From positions 1 through 44,189 of the IMG/VR virus record IMGVR_UViG_3300032579_000032: 44,189 nt of DNA; one strand, given 5' to 3'. The position numbers were made by a program, and so were the translations under genes. Shown piece after piece: positions 31,314-38,541 of the stretch; position 1 is the first letter of the stretch; each line of letters opens with the position of its first letter. This DNA is from a virus. The notes beneath the pieces were generated by a model. That model did no database searches and was not told the DNA's origin. It saw only the letters and a program-made list of their open reading frames with translations.

Positions 31314-31732
31314 TGTTTCCTTTATCAATATTAACTTATGTCAAAATTGGACTTATTACTGTGGTTTTATGTGGTGCTTTTTACTTTGGGTATCATATTG
31401 GCAATAATAAATATTTATCGCTTAAACAAAGTACCGAACTACTTGCCAAAGAACAAGAAGCAAAAGTAGAATCTATTAATAAACAACAACAACTAGCTAC
31501 AAAAGGAATACAAGATGAATATGATGCGAAACTTAGTGCTGTTAGGAATTATTATAAGTCTACAAGCTTGTGGAACAACCCCAGTAGCAGTAAAGTGTCA
31601 GGACTTTCCACAGCCCCCAACGTCACTGATGTTATCACCGCCTACAATGTTCTTGCTGGACAATGCGCTGAAACCACAGCCCAAGTAGTAGAATTACAAA
31701 AATGGATACTAGAGCAAGTAGGTATTAAATAA
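31313..31732 (+). CDS. Rz: Inner-membrane spanin subunit (Rz-like)
   Basis: The 139-residue product has an N-terminal membrane anchor (IGLITVVLCGAFYFGYHIG, residues about 12-30) and then a charged, Gln/Lys-rich coiled coil (LLAKEQEAKVESINKQQQLA) reaching into the periplasm. With the lipoprotein encoded inside it (31515-31688), it should fuse inner and outer membranes in the last step of lysis. It starts TAATG with the holin stop. It is the last gene of the rightward arm. Confidence 0.75.
   Translation: MFPLSILTYVKIGLITVVLCGAFYFGYHIGNNKYLSLKQSTELLAKEQEAKVESINKQQQLATKGIQDEYDAKLSAVRNYYKSTSLWNNPSSSKVSGLSTAPNVTDVITAYNVLAGQCAETTAQVVELQKWILEQVGIK
31515..31688 (+). CDS. Rz1: Outer-membrane spanin lipoprotein (Rz1-like), nested in Rz
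   Basis: A 57-residue frame lies wholly inside the Rz gene in the +1 frame. It starts ATG 31515 behind AAGGA and ends TAG 31686-31688. The product MNMMRNLVLLGIIISLQACG has a lipoprotein signal with the lipobox LQAC (Cys19), followed by a Pro-rich mature part (DFPQPPTS, SPPT, KPQPK). Nesting, lipobox and Pro content are the known features of Rz1. The mature part should sit in the outer membrane and bind Rz. Confidence 0.85.
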   Translation: MNMMRNLVLLGIIISLQACGTTPVAVKCQDFPQPPTSLMLSPPTMFLLDNALKPQPK

Positions 31733-31827
31733 GTCAAGATGGCACGAGGGCATCAAGAACCTAGAGATTTTCCATCTTTCTAACTAGGGCATCAACGAAT
31801 TGGCAGGCGAGTTTGTAACCCCTCACC

Positions 31828-31885
31828 TTAACTTTACAATACAACCTATAGCATGTATTTTAACTTTACAGTCTATAACATGTAT
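31828..31885. repeat. Near-direct repeat TTAACTTTACA...CTATARCATGTAT
   Basis: Copy one: TTAACTTTACA (31828-31838) and CTATAGCATGTAT (31846-31858). Copy two: TTAACTTTACA (31860-31870) and CTATAACATGTAT (31873-31885). The spacers differ (seven and two bases). The second copy leads into an ATGTATA/TATACAT inverted repeat. Confidence 0.6.
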
Positions 31886-31919
31886 AGTATTTCAATATTT
31901 TTATACATATCACTGACGT

Positions 31920-31942
31920 AAAAAGACCCTCCGAAGAGGGCC
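31920..31942 (-). terminator. Rho-independent terminator for the leftward arm
   Basis: Read on the minus strand: GGCCCTC, a TTCG tetraloop, GAGGGTC, then TTTTT. The stem has seven pairs with one G-U. It lies about 26 bases after the stop of the last leftward gene. On the plus strand no T-run follows the stem. Confidence 0.85.
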
Positions 31943-31967
31943 GTAAAATACAACTACTAAGAAACTA

Positions 31968-32246
31968 TTACAGAATATCTTCTGGGTTAGGAAAGCTAGG
32001 AGCATTAGGTGGCTGTAGTTCTCTAAAGAACGCTACCGTCTGTAGCTCTAACAACTTATCGTTAAGAGGCTGTATTATTTTAATCAAGTCTTGAACAAGC
32101 AACATACTCTGAATAGGGTCTAAGTCTTTAGCACTTAATCCTGTTTCAGTGCAACGATTAAACACCATAGGCATAAGCTGATCTGCTGTGTTAAGAACAT
32201 CTTCAAGTCGTTTCAATCCTACAAATACTGTATCTAAATCAATCAT
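31968..32246 (-). CDS. Hypothetical protein (92 aa), last leftward gene
   Basis: The product is helical (FVGLKRLEDVLNTADQLMPM; VQDLIKIIQPLNDKLLELQ) with a Pro-rich end (LQPPNAPSFPNPEDIL). No family is recognised. It lies between the ribonucleotide reductase and the terminator and has a GGAAAAGAAA ribosome site before ATG 32246. Confidence 0.6.
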   Translation of the reverse strand: MIDLDTVFVGLKRLEDVLNTADQLMPMVFNRCTETGLSAKDLDPIQSMLLVQDLIKIIQPLNDKLLELQTVAFFRELQPPNAPSFPNPEDIL

Positions 32247-32257
32247 TTTCTTTTCCT

Positions 32258-34159
32258 TTATTTAACGGGACATGCACCACTACTACATTCTAAATCACCT
32301 TCAAAGGAAGCATCTTCCACTTTGGTAATCAATCTTGTACTAGCAACTAACGCATCGTAAGCTTCTTTAGTAATTTCTTCAAGAGGAGCTTGTTTAAAAC
32401 CATGTTCATTATGAAGTAAGAACGATAAAGATTTATGATTGTTTTTGTAGTTCTTAGCCAAGTACTTCTTAATCTCTGGTAACTCTTCCTTACGATAATA
32501 CACAGTACAGCTTACGCTATTATCTGACCAGTTATCTTGCAACCATTTAACTGTTTCTAGTTGGTCAATAGCTGTCATTTCTGAAGCAATTTTAGTGCCT
32601 GCAGGATAAGCAAATGGGAACGAAACAACCATTGTACTGTAGTCATCTGTACCATCAAAGTTACGTTGGTATTCTACAGGATACCCATGATCACGACATA
32701 CTTGAACTAAGCTATGGTCTGCAGCAATACGGATACGTCTAATCATATAATGACTATAAGCAGGGTGGCATCCTGAAGTTACACCTGGTAACAAAGACAA
32801 TGTACCTGAAGGTTTAACCGTTGTTAGCTTAATAGATTCAGGGAAACCATGCAAAGCAGAGTATTCTTTATCAAAGGCACGTAAGTCTACATAAGCTTCT
32901 TTTAACCAAGAACGTTGCTCGTCAGAAGCTTGCAGAACACCAGTAACCCCAATACCCATACGCATGTTCTTGTGAACGATGTCGGCTGTTTCCTGCAAAT
33001 GACAAGGCAAAGCAAGGCTATGCTTGTTAATACGATATAAAAGTTTACAGATGTCAACGAATTGCTCCTTAGATTCTACGTTAGATAAATAAACTTCTGC
33101 TAAACAGCAAGTTTCATAAGCTGCCAAAGATTGTTCAGCACAAGGGTTATATCCCATAACATCAGGATCAGGATAGTTAGTGTCACCAAGCCTACCAATC
33201 TTCCTACTAAGGCGTAAGTTAATAAGACCGTAAGGCTCTCCTTTTCCTTCGTATCCGTCCCAAAAATATTCATGCAAATCTTTAATATCGTTACACACAA
33301 CGCTATTATTAGACATGGCCCTCCAACTAGGAATATTACCCATATCCCAACGTTTAGCAAGAAGGTATTCGACATCGTCTGCATCTCCAATGGCAATCTG
33401 TGCTGATCTTCGTACATTACCTGCTACGACAATTGCACCAATAATGTTCATAATATCTAAGCAATCAATAGGACGTAGCTTTTTACCAGCCCTTTTAGAT
33501 AAGATAGTACTTACCTTAACTATGCCTTCACAAAGGTCTTCAGGGCCTGATGCAGTGCCTCCAAAGCCCTTAATAACAGCCCCACGACCACGTACAAGAA
33601 CAGTGCTATAGCTAAACGTGTTGTTTTTATCACTTAGGAACGCTGCCTTAAGCGTTTTGCCCAGTAGCTGTACCCAACCCTCCCTCGAATCAGGGACAAT
33701 AAAATCCGCATCATTGCTATCCACACGAGTAGGGGCACTAAAATTAATATTGACTTCAGGAAGTTTTTCAACGTTTTTCTTTTGTATGTTATAACCTACG
33801 CCTGAGCCTAACATCAATAGGTCCATAGCCCAAGTAAAGGGACGAACAGGCTCATCAATTACAGTAAAGGCACAGTTTTGTAATGAAGCTAATCCTAGCT
33901 TGTTTACAGTGTCTGTTCCTAATTGCCAAAGAAAACGGCCTGCTACTGTTCCCTTTAACTCTGTTAAATACTTACGCAAACGGTCTTGTTCTGCTTCTGT
34001 AAAGTTACAACCTAATTGTTCATTTGTTGCTTTTACTACTCTTTCTACTGTCTGTGGGAACTCTTCTGTTTTACTAGTAATGTCTGCTTCGTCTAAACGA
34101 CGTGCATAAGTTCTTTTATAGGTGATATAACCTACTGTGCTAAATGGTGTTGTGTACAT
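32258..34159 (-). CDS. Class II (adenosylcobalamin-dependent) ribonucleotide reductase, monomeric type
   Basis: The product (633 aa) reduces ribonucleotides to deoxyribonucleotides for phage DNA synthesis. The key residues of the Lactobacillus leichmannii enzyme are all present: redox Cys C96 (LQNCAF) and C351 (ETCC), radical Cys C340 and Glu E342 in NPCAEQ, and the tail pair C625/C630 (CSSGAC). The C340 to C351 spacing equals that of C408 to C419 in the model enzyme. At 633 residues it is about 100 shorter than that enzyme. No small subunit is needed, and none is encoded. It needs vitamin B12 coenzyme from the host or surroundings. Confidence 0.88.
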   Translation of the reverse strand: MYTTPFSTVGYITYKRTYARRLDEADITSKTEEFPQTVERVVKATNEQLGCNFTEAEQDRLRKYLTELKGTVAGRFLWQLGTDTVNKLGLASLQNCAFTVIDEPVRPFTWAMDLLMLGSGVGYNIQKKNVEKLPEVNINFSAPTRVDSNDADFIVPDSREGWVQLLGKTLKAAFLSDKNNTFSYSTVLVRGRGAVIKGFGGTASGPEDLCEGIVKVSTILSKRAGKKLRPIDCLDIMNIIGAIVVAGNVRRSAQIAIGDADDVEYLLAKRWDMGNIPSWRAMSNNSVVCNDIKDLHEYFWDGYEGKGEPYGLINLRLSRKIGRLGDTNYPDPDVMGYNPCAEQSLAAYETCCLAEVYLSNVESKEQFVDICKLLYRINKHSLALPCHLQETADIVHKNMRMGIGVTGVLQASDEQRSWLKEAYVDLRAFDKEYSALHGFPESIKLTTVKPSGTLSLLPGVTSGCHPAYSHYMIRRIRIAADHSLVQVCRDHGYPVEYQRNFDGTDDYSTMVVSFPFAYPAGTKIASEMTAIDQLETVKWLQDNWSDNSVSCTVYYRKEELPEIKKYLAKNYKNNHKSLSFLLHNEHGFKQAPLEEITKEAYDALVASTRLITKVEDASFEGDLECSSGACPVK

Positions 34160-34167
34160 CTTTATCC

Positions 34168-34401
34168 TTAGTGTCGTGTATTTTTCTTGTATTTTTCTGC
34201 CATCATTGCATCTGCCATTGCATATGAAAAATGTGCAATTACTTCACAATACTCATCTACATTAGTTTCTGGTACTCCTGCTGCAGAGATTGCTCCTGAT
34301 AATACTGAAGTAGCAAAGAAATCTCTTAAATTAGCAATAGCAGTTGATTCTAAATACTCTATTCTTTGTTCAATGGTTTGTTTTTTATCTTCTAGTTTCA
34401 T
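34168..34401 (-). CDS. Hypothetical protein (77 aa)
   Basis: A helical, mostly acidic product (MKLEDKKQTIEQRIEYLEST, then ISAAGVPETNVDEYCEVIAHFSYAMADAMMAEK). Its start overlaps the HNH gene's stop as ATGA, and its end lies eight bases before the reductase start. The function is unknown; the context suggests the nucleotide module. Confidence 0.6.
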   Translation of the reverse strand: MKLEDKKQTIEQRIEYLESTAIANLRDFFATSVLSGAISAAGVPETNVDEYCEVIAHFSYAMADAMMAEKYKKNTRH

Positions 34402-34910
34402 GCTCTTCCTTGAAATTTTTCTAAAATACTACGAGCGAAAGAAAGTAATTGTTGTTTATTAGCTCCTTGTTTCATTGTATTTGCTAAGTAAGAAATAACT
34501 TCAATATTTCCTTTTATGTATCCTTTAGAAGAATCTATACGGTCAACTGAAGGGTTTGTCCACACTACGCCTTTACCATGTATTTTAGTAATAGGTGTTT
34601 TTAAATAAGGACAAACATCAGGTATAATTATATCACATACTTCTATGTTAAATTCAAATTCTTTTTGAATTGCTCTCCTTTTAACACTATTAAATAAATA
34701 TTTTTCCCAGTCTTTTAAACGATTGTCTATTACTTTTTGTTTAGAATTTTGTGAATCTCTACACTTTTTTGTAATTTCTTTTCTTTTTTCTGGGTTATCT
34801 TTAGCCCACTTTGCTGCTTTATCTTTATATTTTTGTTTATTTTCTACATATTGTTGCTTTGCTTTTTGTAAAATAATTTCTTTATGCGCTTCGTAATAAT
34901 CAGGAGTCAT
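34398..34910 (-). CDS. HNH-type homing endonuclease (170 aa)
   Basis: The long basic N-terminal helix region (KAKQQYVENKQKYKDKAAKW) is followed by a nuclease core: CPYLKTPITKIHGKGVVWTN, then PSVDRIDSSKGYIKGNIEVI and SYLANTMKQG. The SxDRI...KGY..N pattern is that of an HNH/endonuclease VII-like subfamily, shared with the gene at 43251-43820. Its start overlaps the 56-residue gene by 11 bases and its stop overlaps the next gene by four, so insertion left the neighbours intact. Base use is AT-rich. Confidence 0.75.
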   Translation of the reverse strand: MTPDYYEAHKEIILQKAKQQYVENKQKYKDKAAKWAKDNPEKRKEITKKCRDSQNSKQKVIDNRLKDWEKYLFNSVKRRAIQKEFEFNIEVCDIIIPDVCPYLKTPITKIHGKGVVWTNPSVDRIDSSKGYIKGNIEVISYLANTMKQGANKQQLLSFARSILEKFQGRA

Positions 34911-35070
34911 CTTCTTCCTTTAGTAGTTGTTCTAGTACATCTGCTTTCTCTTCTATTATATCAGAAAATCTATCACAGATATCCTCAGTAGTTAAACCAA
35001 GAATATCTGTAATATCAATCTCATCTAATTGTTTCAGCCGATAGATTATATCAGTTAGTGTCAAACTCAT
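34900..35070 (-). CDS. Small acidic protein (56 aa)
   Basis: ATG 35070, TGA 34900-34902. The product (MSLTLTDIIYRLKQLDEIDI, then TDILGLTTEDICDRFSDIIEEK and an acidic end) resembles short phage proteins that follow a consensus DE.TL.ELLEI...D.V.RF. The function is unknown. It overlaps the DUF3310 gene by 20 bases and the HNH gene by 11. Confidence 0.65.
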   Translation of the reverse strand: MSLTLTDIIYRLKQLDEIDITDILGLTTEDICDRFSDIIEEKADVLEQLLKEEDDS

Positions 35071-35443
35071 CAATCATCCTTTGAATATACCATACTGCTT
35101 TTTTTAAATCTTCAGCGCCGTTCTTATGTTTCCAACGCCATAGATATTTTATAGCGTTACCAGTACACATTGCTTCCATGCCTTTAAGATGTTTAACTAC
35201 TTCTTTAATAGCATCAATACATTCTATTTCTCCTGCTGTGTAATGACTAGGAGAGTTTACCATATCTTTTTTCTTAACAAGAGGTTTCCAGTTAACTTCT
35301 ACTTTTTGACCTGCTCCTGATTTGTGTTCTTTACCTGCACCAGGAGGGTAATAAGTATCAGTAGGCCCTGCACTGTAAGCAGGGCTTCCCAATTGACAAG
35401 GTACACAAAGAGTATGATATTCTCCATGTAAATGACAATACAT
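35051..35443 (-). CDS. DUF3310 protein (nucleotide-kinase-like) with N-terminal Cys/His segment
   Basis: The C-terminal 70 residues (VNSPSHYTAGEIECIDAIKE, GNAIKYLWRWKHKNGAEDLKKAVWYIQRMI) are a clear DUF3310 domain, related to T7 gp1.7, which acts as a nucleotide kinase. The N-terminal 30 residues (MYCHLHGEYHTLCVPCQLGS) hold Cys and His that could bind zinc and are not part of the domain; a Gly/Pro-rich linker joins them. It overlaps the exonuclease stop as TAATG. It is likely to act in nucleotide supply. Confidence 0.75.
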   Translation of the reverse strand: MYCHLHGEYHTLCVPCQLGSPAYSAGPTDTYYPPGAGKEHKSGAGQKVEVNWKPLVKKKDMVNSPSHYTAGEIECIDAIKEVVKHLKGMEAMCTGNAIKYLWRWKHKNGAEDLKKAVWYIQRMIDEFDTN

Positions 35444-36180
35444 TATGCAAGCCCTTTCACTTCTACAGATGCTTTAAGAGACTTTGTTCCTTGACTCCAA
35501 GTGCCACAATCTTTGCACTGATAACGCTGATACGTTGAGGTAGTGGTAACTGCCTGTCCACGCTTCTGTAACTTAGTAGAAGAACAAGTTGGACAAACAT
35601 GCCCATCAGCATACAGATTATAATTAGGATGATGTTTAATCCAAGGAAGAATACGATGGTATACATTCTCAAGCAGAGTGACATCTTGCTTATTATACTT
35701 TTCCATAATCTTCCAAGAAGCTACATCGCCTGCCATACACTTAGTCCACAATTCCATACCTGCATGAGCCGTCTTTTTACCTAGTCCTAGACGCTGAGCA
35801 ACGTAGTCCAATTTGTTAGAAGGAAAACGAAACTGGCTGCGAGCAACACGCAAAAGATCAATTTGTTTATAAGGTGATGGTGGAGTAAAACTATGTAAAA
35901 GGAATTCCTTGTTAAGAGTAGGAATGTCAAACTTAGTACCATTATAATGAACGACTGCGTCTGCATCATTGAGGAGGTCATAGATACCCTTTAGCATCTT
36001 TTTAGGTGTAGAGTTATGGACAGAATCAAACATAATTTCTTTACCGTCAAGCCACTTAGCAGCCCAACAAAGAATTTCTGATGAATCAATAATATGATTA
36101 GGGTTAATGTTTTGTTCCCAAATCCCCCAAACATATGCTGTCATAGGGCTTGTTTCAATATCAAGAAGAAGAATCTTCAT
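35443..36180 (-). CDS. DnaQ-like 3'-5' exonuclease with C-terminal zinc ribbon
   Basis: The 245-residue product starts MKILLLDIETSPMTAYVWGI, with D7 and E9 of the ExoI motif; VVHYNGTKFDIPTLN (ExoII) and KYNKQDVTLLENVY (ExoIII) follow. It fits the RNase H-like (YprB-type) exonuclease family. The C-terminus adds a zinc ribbon (CPTC...CKDC near residues 197-223). It degrades DNA or RNA from 3' ends; the ribbon may aid binding. It is separate from the proofreading domain in the polymerase. It overlaps the next gene by four bases. Confidence 0.8.
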   Translation of the reverse strand: MKILLLDIETSPMTAYVWGIWEQNINPNHIIDSSEILCWAAKWLDGKEIMFDSVHNSTPKKMLKGIYDLLNDADAVVHYNGTKFDIPTLNKEFLLHSFTPPSPYKQIDLLRVARSQFRFPSNKLDYVAQRLGLGKKTAHAGMELWTKCMAGDVASWKIMEKYNKQDVTLLENVYHRILPWIKHHPNYNLYADGHVCPTCSSTKLQKRGQAVTTTSTYQRYQCKDCGTWSQGTKSLKASVEVKGLA

Positions 36181-36503
36181 TTCTTTTTACCTTTCTTAGG
36201 TACTGGAAAAGGAATATCTTCTTTATCAGCTTTAGCTTCTAAAGTACGAAGTAGTGTTAAACGTGCTTCTTTTACTTCATCACTAGCATGTTCATTAAGC
36301 TCAAACACTTGACAAAAAGTATCCATTAACTTAGAACAGTTTAATTCAATAGCATATTCAATAGCCATGATGTGATTATGCTCTTCATCTTCTGACATCA
36401 ATTCAGGATGATCGTACATTCTCCAACGTAATGTTTGTACCTGGTCTTTAATGGCCCAAACATTCATAATGGCATTCTCTAAATCAAATCTATTCTTTTT
36501 CAT
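36177..36503 (-). CDS. Hypothetical protein (108 aa)
   Basis: A helical product (ENAIMNVWAIKDQVQTLRWR, then HPELMSEDEEHNHIMAIEYAIELNCSKLMDTF) with a very basic end (KKGKKK). Similar helical proteins lie in the replication modules of T7-like phages, with no known role. It overlaps the nuclease gene by 14 bases and the exonuclease gene by four. Confidence 0.6.
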   Translation of the reverse strand: MKKNRFDLENAIMNVWAIKDQVQTLRWRMYDHPELMSEDEEHNHIMAIEYAIELNCSKLMDTFCQVFELNEHASDEVKEARLTLLRTLEAKADKEDIPFPVPKKGKKK

Positions 36504-36837
36504 TTGCTTTCCTAACTAGTTCTACAAAATGTTCTAAATCTACAATTGCTAATGGTTTACTTCTATTTTGTTTTACTACCACTAACGGCTCTGCATCACC
36601 ATGCGTCATTGCTTGCTCATAAAACTTATATACTGCTACCTTTGCTAAATTCTTACATTCAATTCCATAAGGAAAGGCTTTTAAACCAGCCTCGGATAGT
36701 TGCACGTCTTCGCCTTGCGCCCCCATCGATGTGCTTTTCACGTCTCGTTCCGTCAGCGTCGGAAAAGAGCGAAGTATCGAGTCCCTTACCGTTTGTTGCA
36801 ACAGTCGGCCTTTTTGCTTTGCTGAACTGGTTTTCAT
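36490..36837 (-). CDS. PD-(D/E)XK-type endonuclease (115 aa)
   Basis: The pattern GRLLQQTVRDSILRSFPTL, ERDVKSTSMGAQGEDVQLS, then FPYGIECKNLAKVAVYKFYE matches a small phage nuclease family with a D...ExK core (D50, E72, K74), possibly a junction resolvase like T7 gp3. The C-terminal strand and helix (AEPLVVVKQNRSKPLAIVDL) complete the fold. ATG 36837 lies far inside the upstream metallopeptidase gene, so the first 60 codons share DNA with it in another frame. The conserved N-terminus supports this start. Confidence 0.75.
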   Translation of the reverse strand: MKTSSAKQKGRLLQQTVRDSILRSFPTLTERDVKSTSMGAQGEDVQLSEAGLKAFPYGIECKNLAKVAVYKFYEQAMTHGDAEPLVVVKQNRSKPLAIVDLEHFVELVRKANEKE

Positions 36838-37342
36838 CTTTCCACCCTATCGGAACAGGCTCAACAGGTGTATCAGGGTTGACTGTACCTTCGAAGACAT
36901 TCCAGAGAGATTCTTTTTTAGAGAAGTTATTCCAAAGTCCTGCTTCTCTGCCATAAGCTTCGATTTCCCAAGGCAGTTCGAAATAGTCCATTGCATCACT
37001 GTCGATGGGTTCACCTTGCCACTGCGTCTGCTCTTCATTTAATTCCTCATGTACATACTGTTTAACATGCACAAATTCATGTGCAAGAGTTTTTAATATT
37101 GCTTTACCTGAAATATAAGGATGTAATTCAATTAAGAATTCCCTTGCCTTTTTCTTACTGTTTCTTTTTTCAACACTAGTGTATCCATAAGCATCCAAAT
37201 GCTTGTTAAACTTAACAGTAACAACAATGTGTCTAAGGAGTTTCTTAGGGAATAACTGTTCAGCATAAAACTGAGAAGCTCGTTGAACATATTCGTTAAA
37301 CCTTTCGTCAGGGTGTCCGTGGTTATTTAGAAGTACAATCAT
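36659..37342 (-). CDS. SprT-like zinc metallopeptidase (227 aa)
   Basis: A HExxH motif (HEFVH, H88-E89-H92) lies in TLAHEFVHVKQYVHEE, followed by PWEIEAYGRE (E126), the expected third-ligand region of SprT-like proteases. ATG 37342 overlaps the exonuclease stop as ATGA and is preferred to a GTG 15 bases upstream. The C-terminal part (after about residue 165) is basic and low in structure (GARRRRATIRG) and shares 179 bases with the nuclease gene in another frame. It may clear proteins from DNA, as Spartan proteins do; that is inference. Confidence 0.7.
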   Translation of the reverse strand: MIVLLNNHGHPDERFNEYVQRASQFYAEQLFPKKLLRHIVVTVKFNKHLDAYGYTSVEKRNSKKKAREFLIELHPYISGKAILKTLAHEFVHVKQYVHEELNEEQTQWQGEPIDSDAMDYFELPWEIEAYGREAGLWNNFSKKESLWNVFEGTVNPDTPVEPVPIGWKDENQFSKAKRPTVATNGKGLDTSLFSDADGTRREKHIDGGARRRRATIRGWFKSLSLWN

Positions 37343-38019
37343 CTTGGGGATTCCCACATTTCATTTGCTGTCCGTCGCAAGTGGAGCAATCTACAGTTTT
37401 CAATGACTCTGTCTTCTGCACCATCGTAAGCTTCGACACAAGCAAGATACATTTCTGTTGCACTTTCACGTCCTGCGAGCCTTTGTTTAGCCTTAACAGG
37501 GCCGATGCCTTTGAGACCAATGATGTTATCAACTCTGTCACCTGTAAGTACCTGTAAGTAAAAGTTAAGAAGTGCTTCTGCTTCGTTTACTACTGTCATT
37601 TCTTTTTTAACAAAATTCCAATGATTTCCTGGAAGCTGTAAAAAATCTTTATCAATACTAGCAATTATACTTTCATAATTTCTAGCAGTGTGTTCTATCG
37701 CAATTGAATCATCTGCTTCTTGCCCTACAGAGATTGTAGCACCCCAGGCTGAAACAAGATAATTTCGGAGGGTCTGCAAATGTTTAGGTTTAGGTGAAGT
37801 GCGGTTACCTTTATAGGGCGCAGTTATTGCAATGTCGTTTCTAAAGTTTTCTTTTCCTGTCAAATAACATTGGTAGGTTTCAACATTTTCTAAATCTTCC
37901 CACAACATTGATTCAATAAAATAAGCACAACGTGAGATAGCAATTTTTTCATTTTCTTCCTCGGTTGAGCAGGCTATACGATAACAGATAATGTCAGAAT
38001 CTACCAATACGTGCATCAT
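37339..38019 (-). CDS. 5'-3' exonuclease (FEN/PIN type, T7 gp6-like)
   Basis: The 226-residue product starts MMHVLVDSDIICYRIA (first metal-binding Asp), carries QEADDSIAIEHTAR and SIDKDFLQLPG (middle acidic cluster), and ends with GDRVDNIIGLKGIGPVKAKQRLAG, a helix-hairpin-helix (H3TH) of flap endonucleases. Such enzymes remove RNA primers and degrade host DNA in T7-like phages. Two ATG codons in a row are at its start. It is followed by the metallopeptidase with a four-base overlap. Confidence 0.85.
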   Translation of the reverse strand: MMHVLVDSDIICYRIACSTEEENEKIAISRCAYFIESMLWEDLENVETYQCYLTGKENFRNDIAITAPYKGNRTSPKPKHLQTLRNYLVSAWGATISVGQEADDSIAIEHTARNYESIIASIDKDFLQLPGNHWNFVKKEMTVVNEAEALLNFYLQVLTGDRVDNIIGLKGIGPVKAKQRLAGRESATEMYLACVEAYDGAEDRVIENCRLLHLRRTANEMWESPR

Positions 38020-38058
38020 AAACTTTCTAAATGAGGAGCCGAAGCTCCTCTGTTATTG

Positions 38059-38484
38059 TTACAGTACGTCGTCCATTAGTTCGTCGTCTTTAGCACCTTT
38101 GTACTCAACCAGATTAGTGATTGTAAGTTTCTTCAACGAAGGGCTAACACCTTTTTTACCACGATAATCCCACTCATAAGAAGAGACAATTGCTGTGCAT
38201 TTACTGCCGTTAGCAATCTTCTTAGAAGCTGGTACTTGCTCACCATCTTGATCAAATGCTTCAATTTTATAATTACTTTTACAAGTAATATAATTACCTT
38301 CAGCTTCACGCTTTTCAGGATTATTTAATACTTTGATGCCTAATTCTTTTAAGGCTGCTACTGCTTTGTCTGATAGATTAGACAAGTTAATTGTGTACTG
38401 TTCTTTATCCGATGATGGATTAGGAGTCTGTGTACAAGCCCAAAAAATGTCTGCCTGTACTGCGATTGATTTACCTGTACTCAT
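38059..38484 (-). CDS. Single-stranded DNA-binding protein (T7 gp2.5-like)
   Basis: The 141-residue product has a beta-rich core (YITCKSNYKIEAFDQDGEQV, GSKCTAIVSSYEWDYRGKKG, SLKKLTITNLVEYKGA) and an acidic tail (KDDELMDDVL), the hallmark of T7 gp2.5-type proteins, whose tail contacts the polymerase and helicase. It lies between exonuclease and DNA polymerase genes, as expected in such modules. A GAGGAATC ribosome site precedes ATG 38484. Confidence 0.75.
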   Translation of the reverse strand: MSTGKSIAVQADIFWACTQTPNPSSDKEQYTINLSNLSDKAVAALKELGIKVLNNPEKREAEGNYITCKSNYKIEAFDQDGEQVPASKKIANGSKCTAIVSSYEWDYRGKKGVSPSLKKLTITNLVEYKGAKDDELMDDVL

Positions 38485-38528
38485 AATGTTGATTCCTCTT
38501 AATTTAGTTAAATTTATACTGCATAGCT

Positions 38529-38537
38529 ATTATACCA
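38529..38537 (-). promoter_or_regulatory. Possible extended -10 promoter before the SSB gene
   Basis: The minus strand reads TGGTATAAT in the 57-base gap between the polymerase and SSB genes. No good -35 lies 17 bases upstream. The TGTGGTATA core resembles half of the 18-bp control-region repeat. Confidence 0.3.
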
Positions 38538-38541
38538 CAAC

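Larger units (their letters stand above)
31733..31967. other. Convergent intergenic region
   Basis: Between the ends of the two arms lie a near-direct repeat, a leftward terminator and a long-loop inverted repeat AAGATGG/CCATCTT (31736-31742 and 31772-31778). I see no gene and no clear rightward terminator with a T-run. Confidence 0.6.

Noticed and set aside
34621-35060. Three TGATATAAT extended -10 matches on the minus strand (near 34628, 34958 and 35045)
   Set aside because: None has a -35 at 16-18 bases, and all fall in codons for Asp-Ile-Ile in AT-rich coding DNA.
36546-36956. 136-codon plus-strand frame
   Set aside because: It is antisense to both the nuclease and metallopeptidase genes, whose motifs are clear, so it is a shadow.
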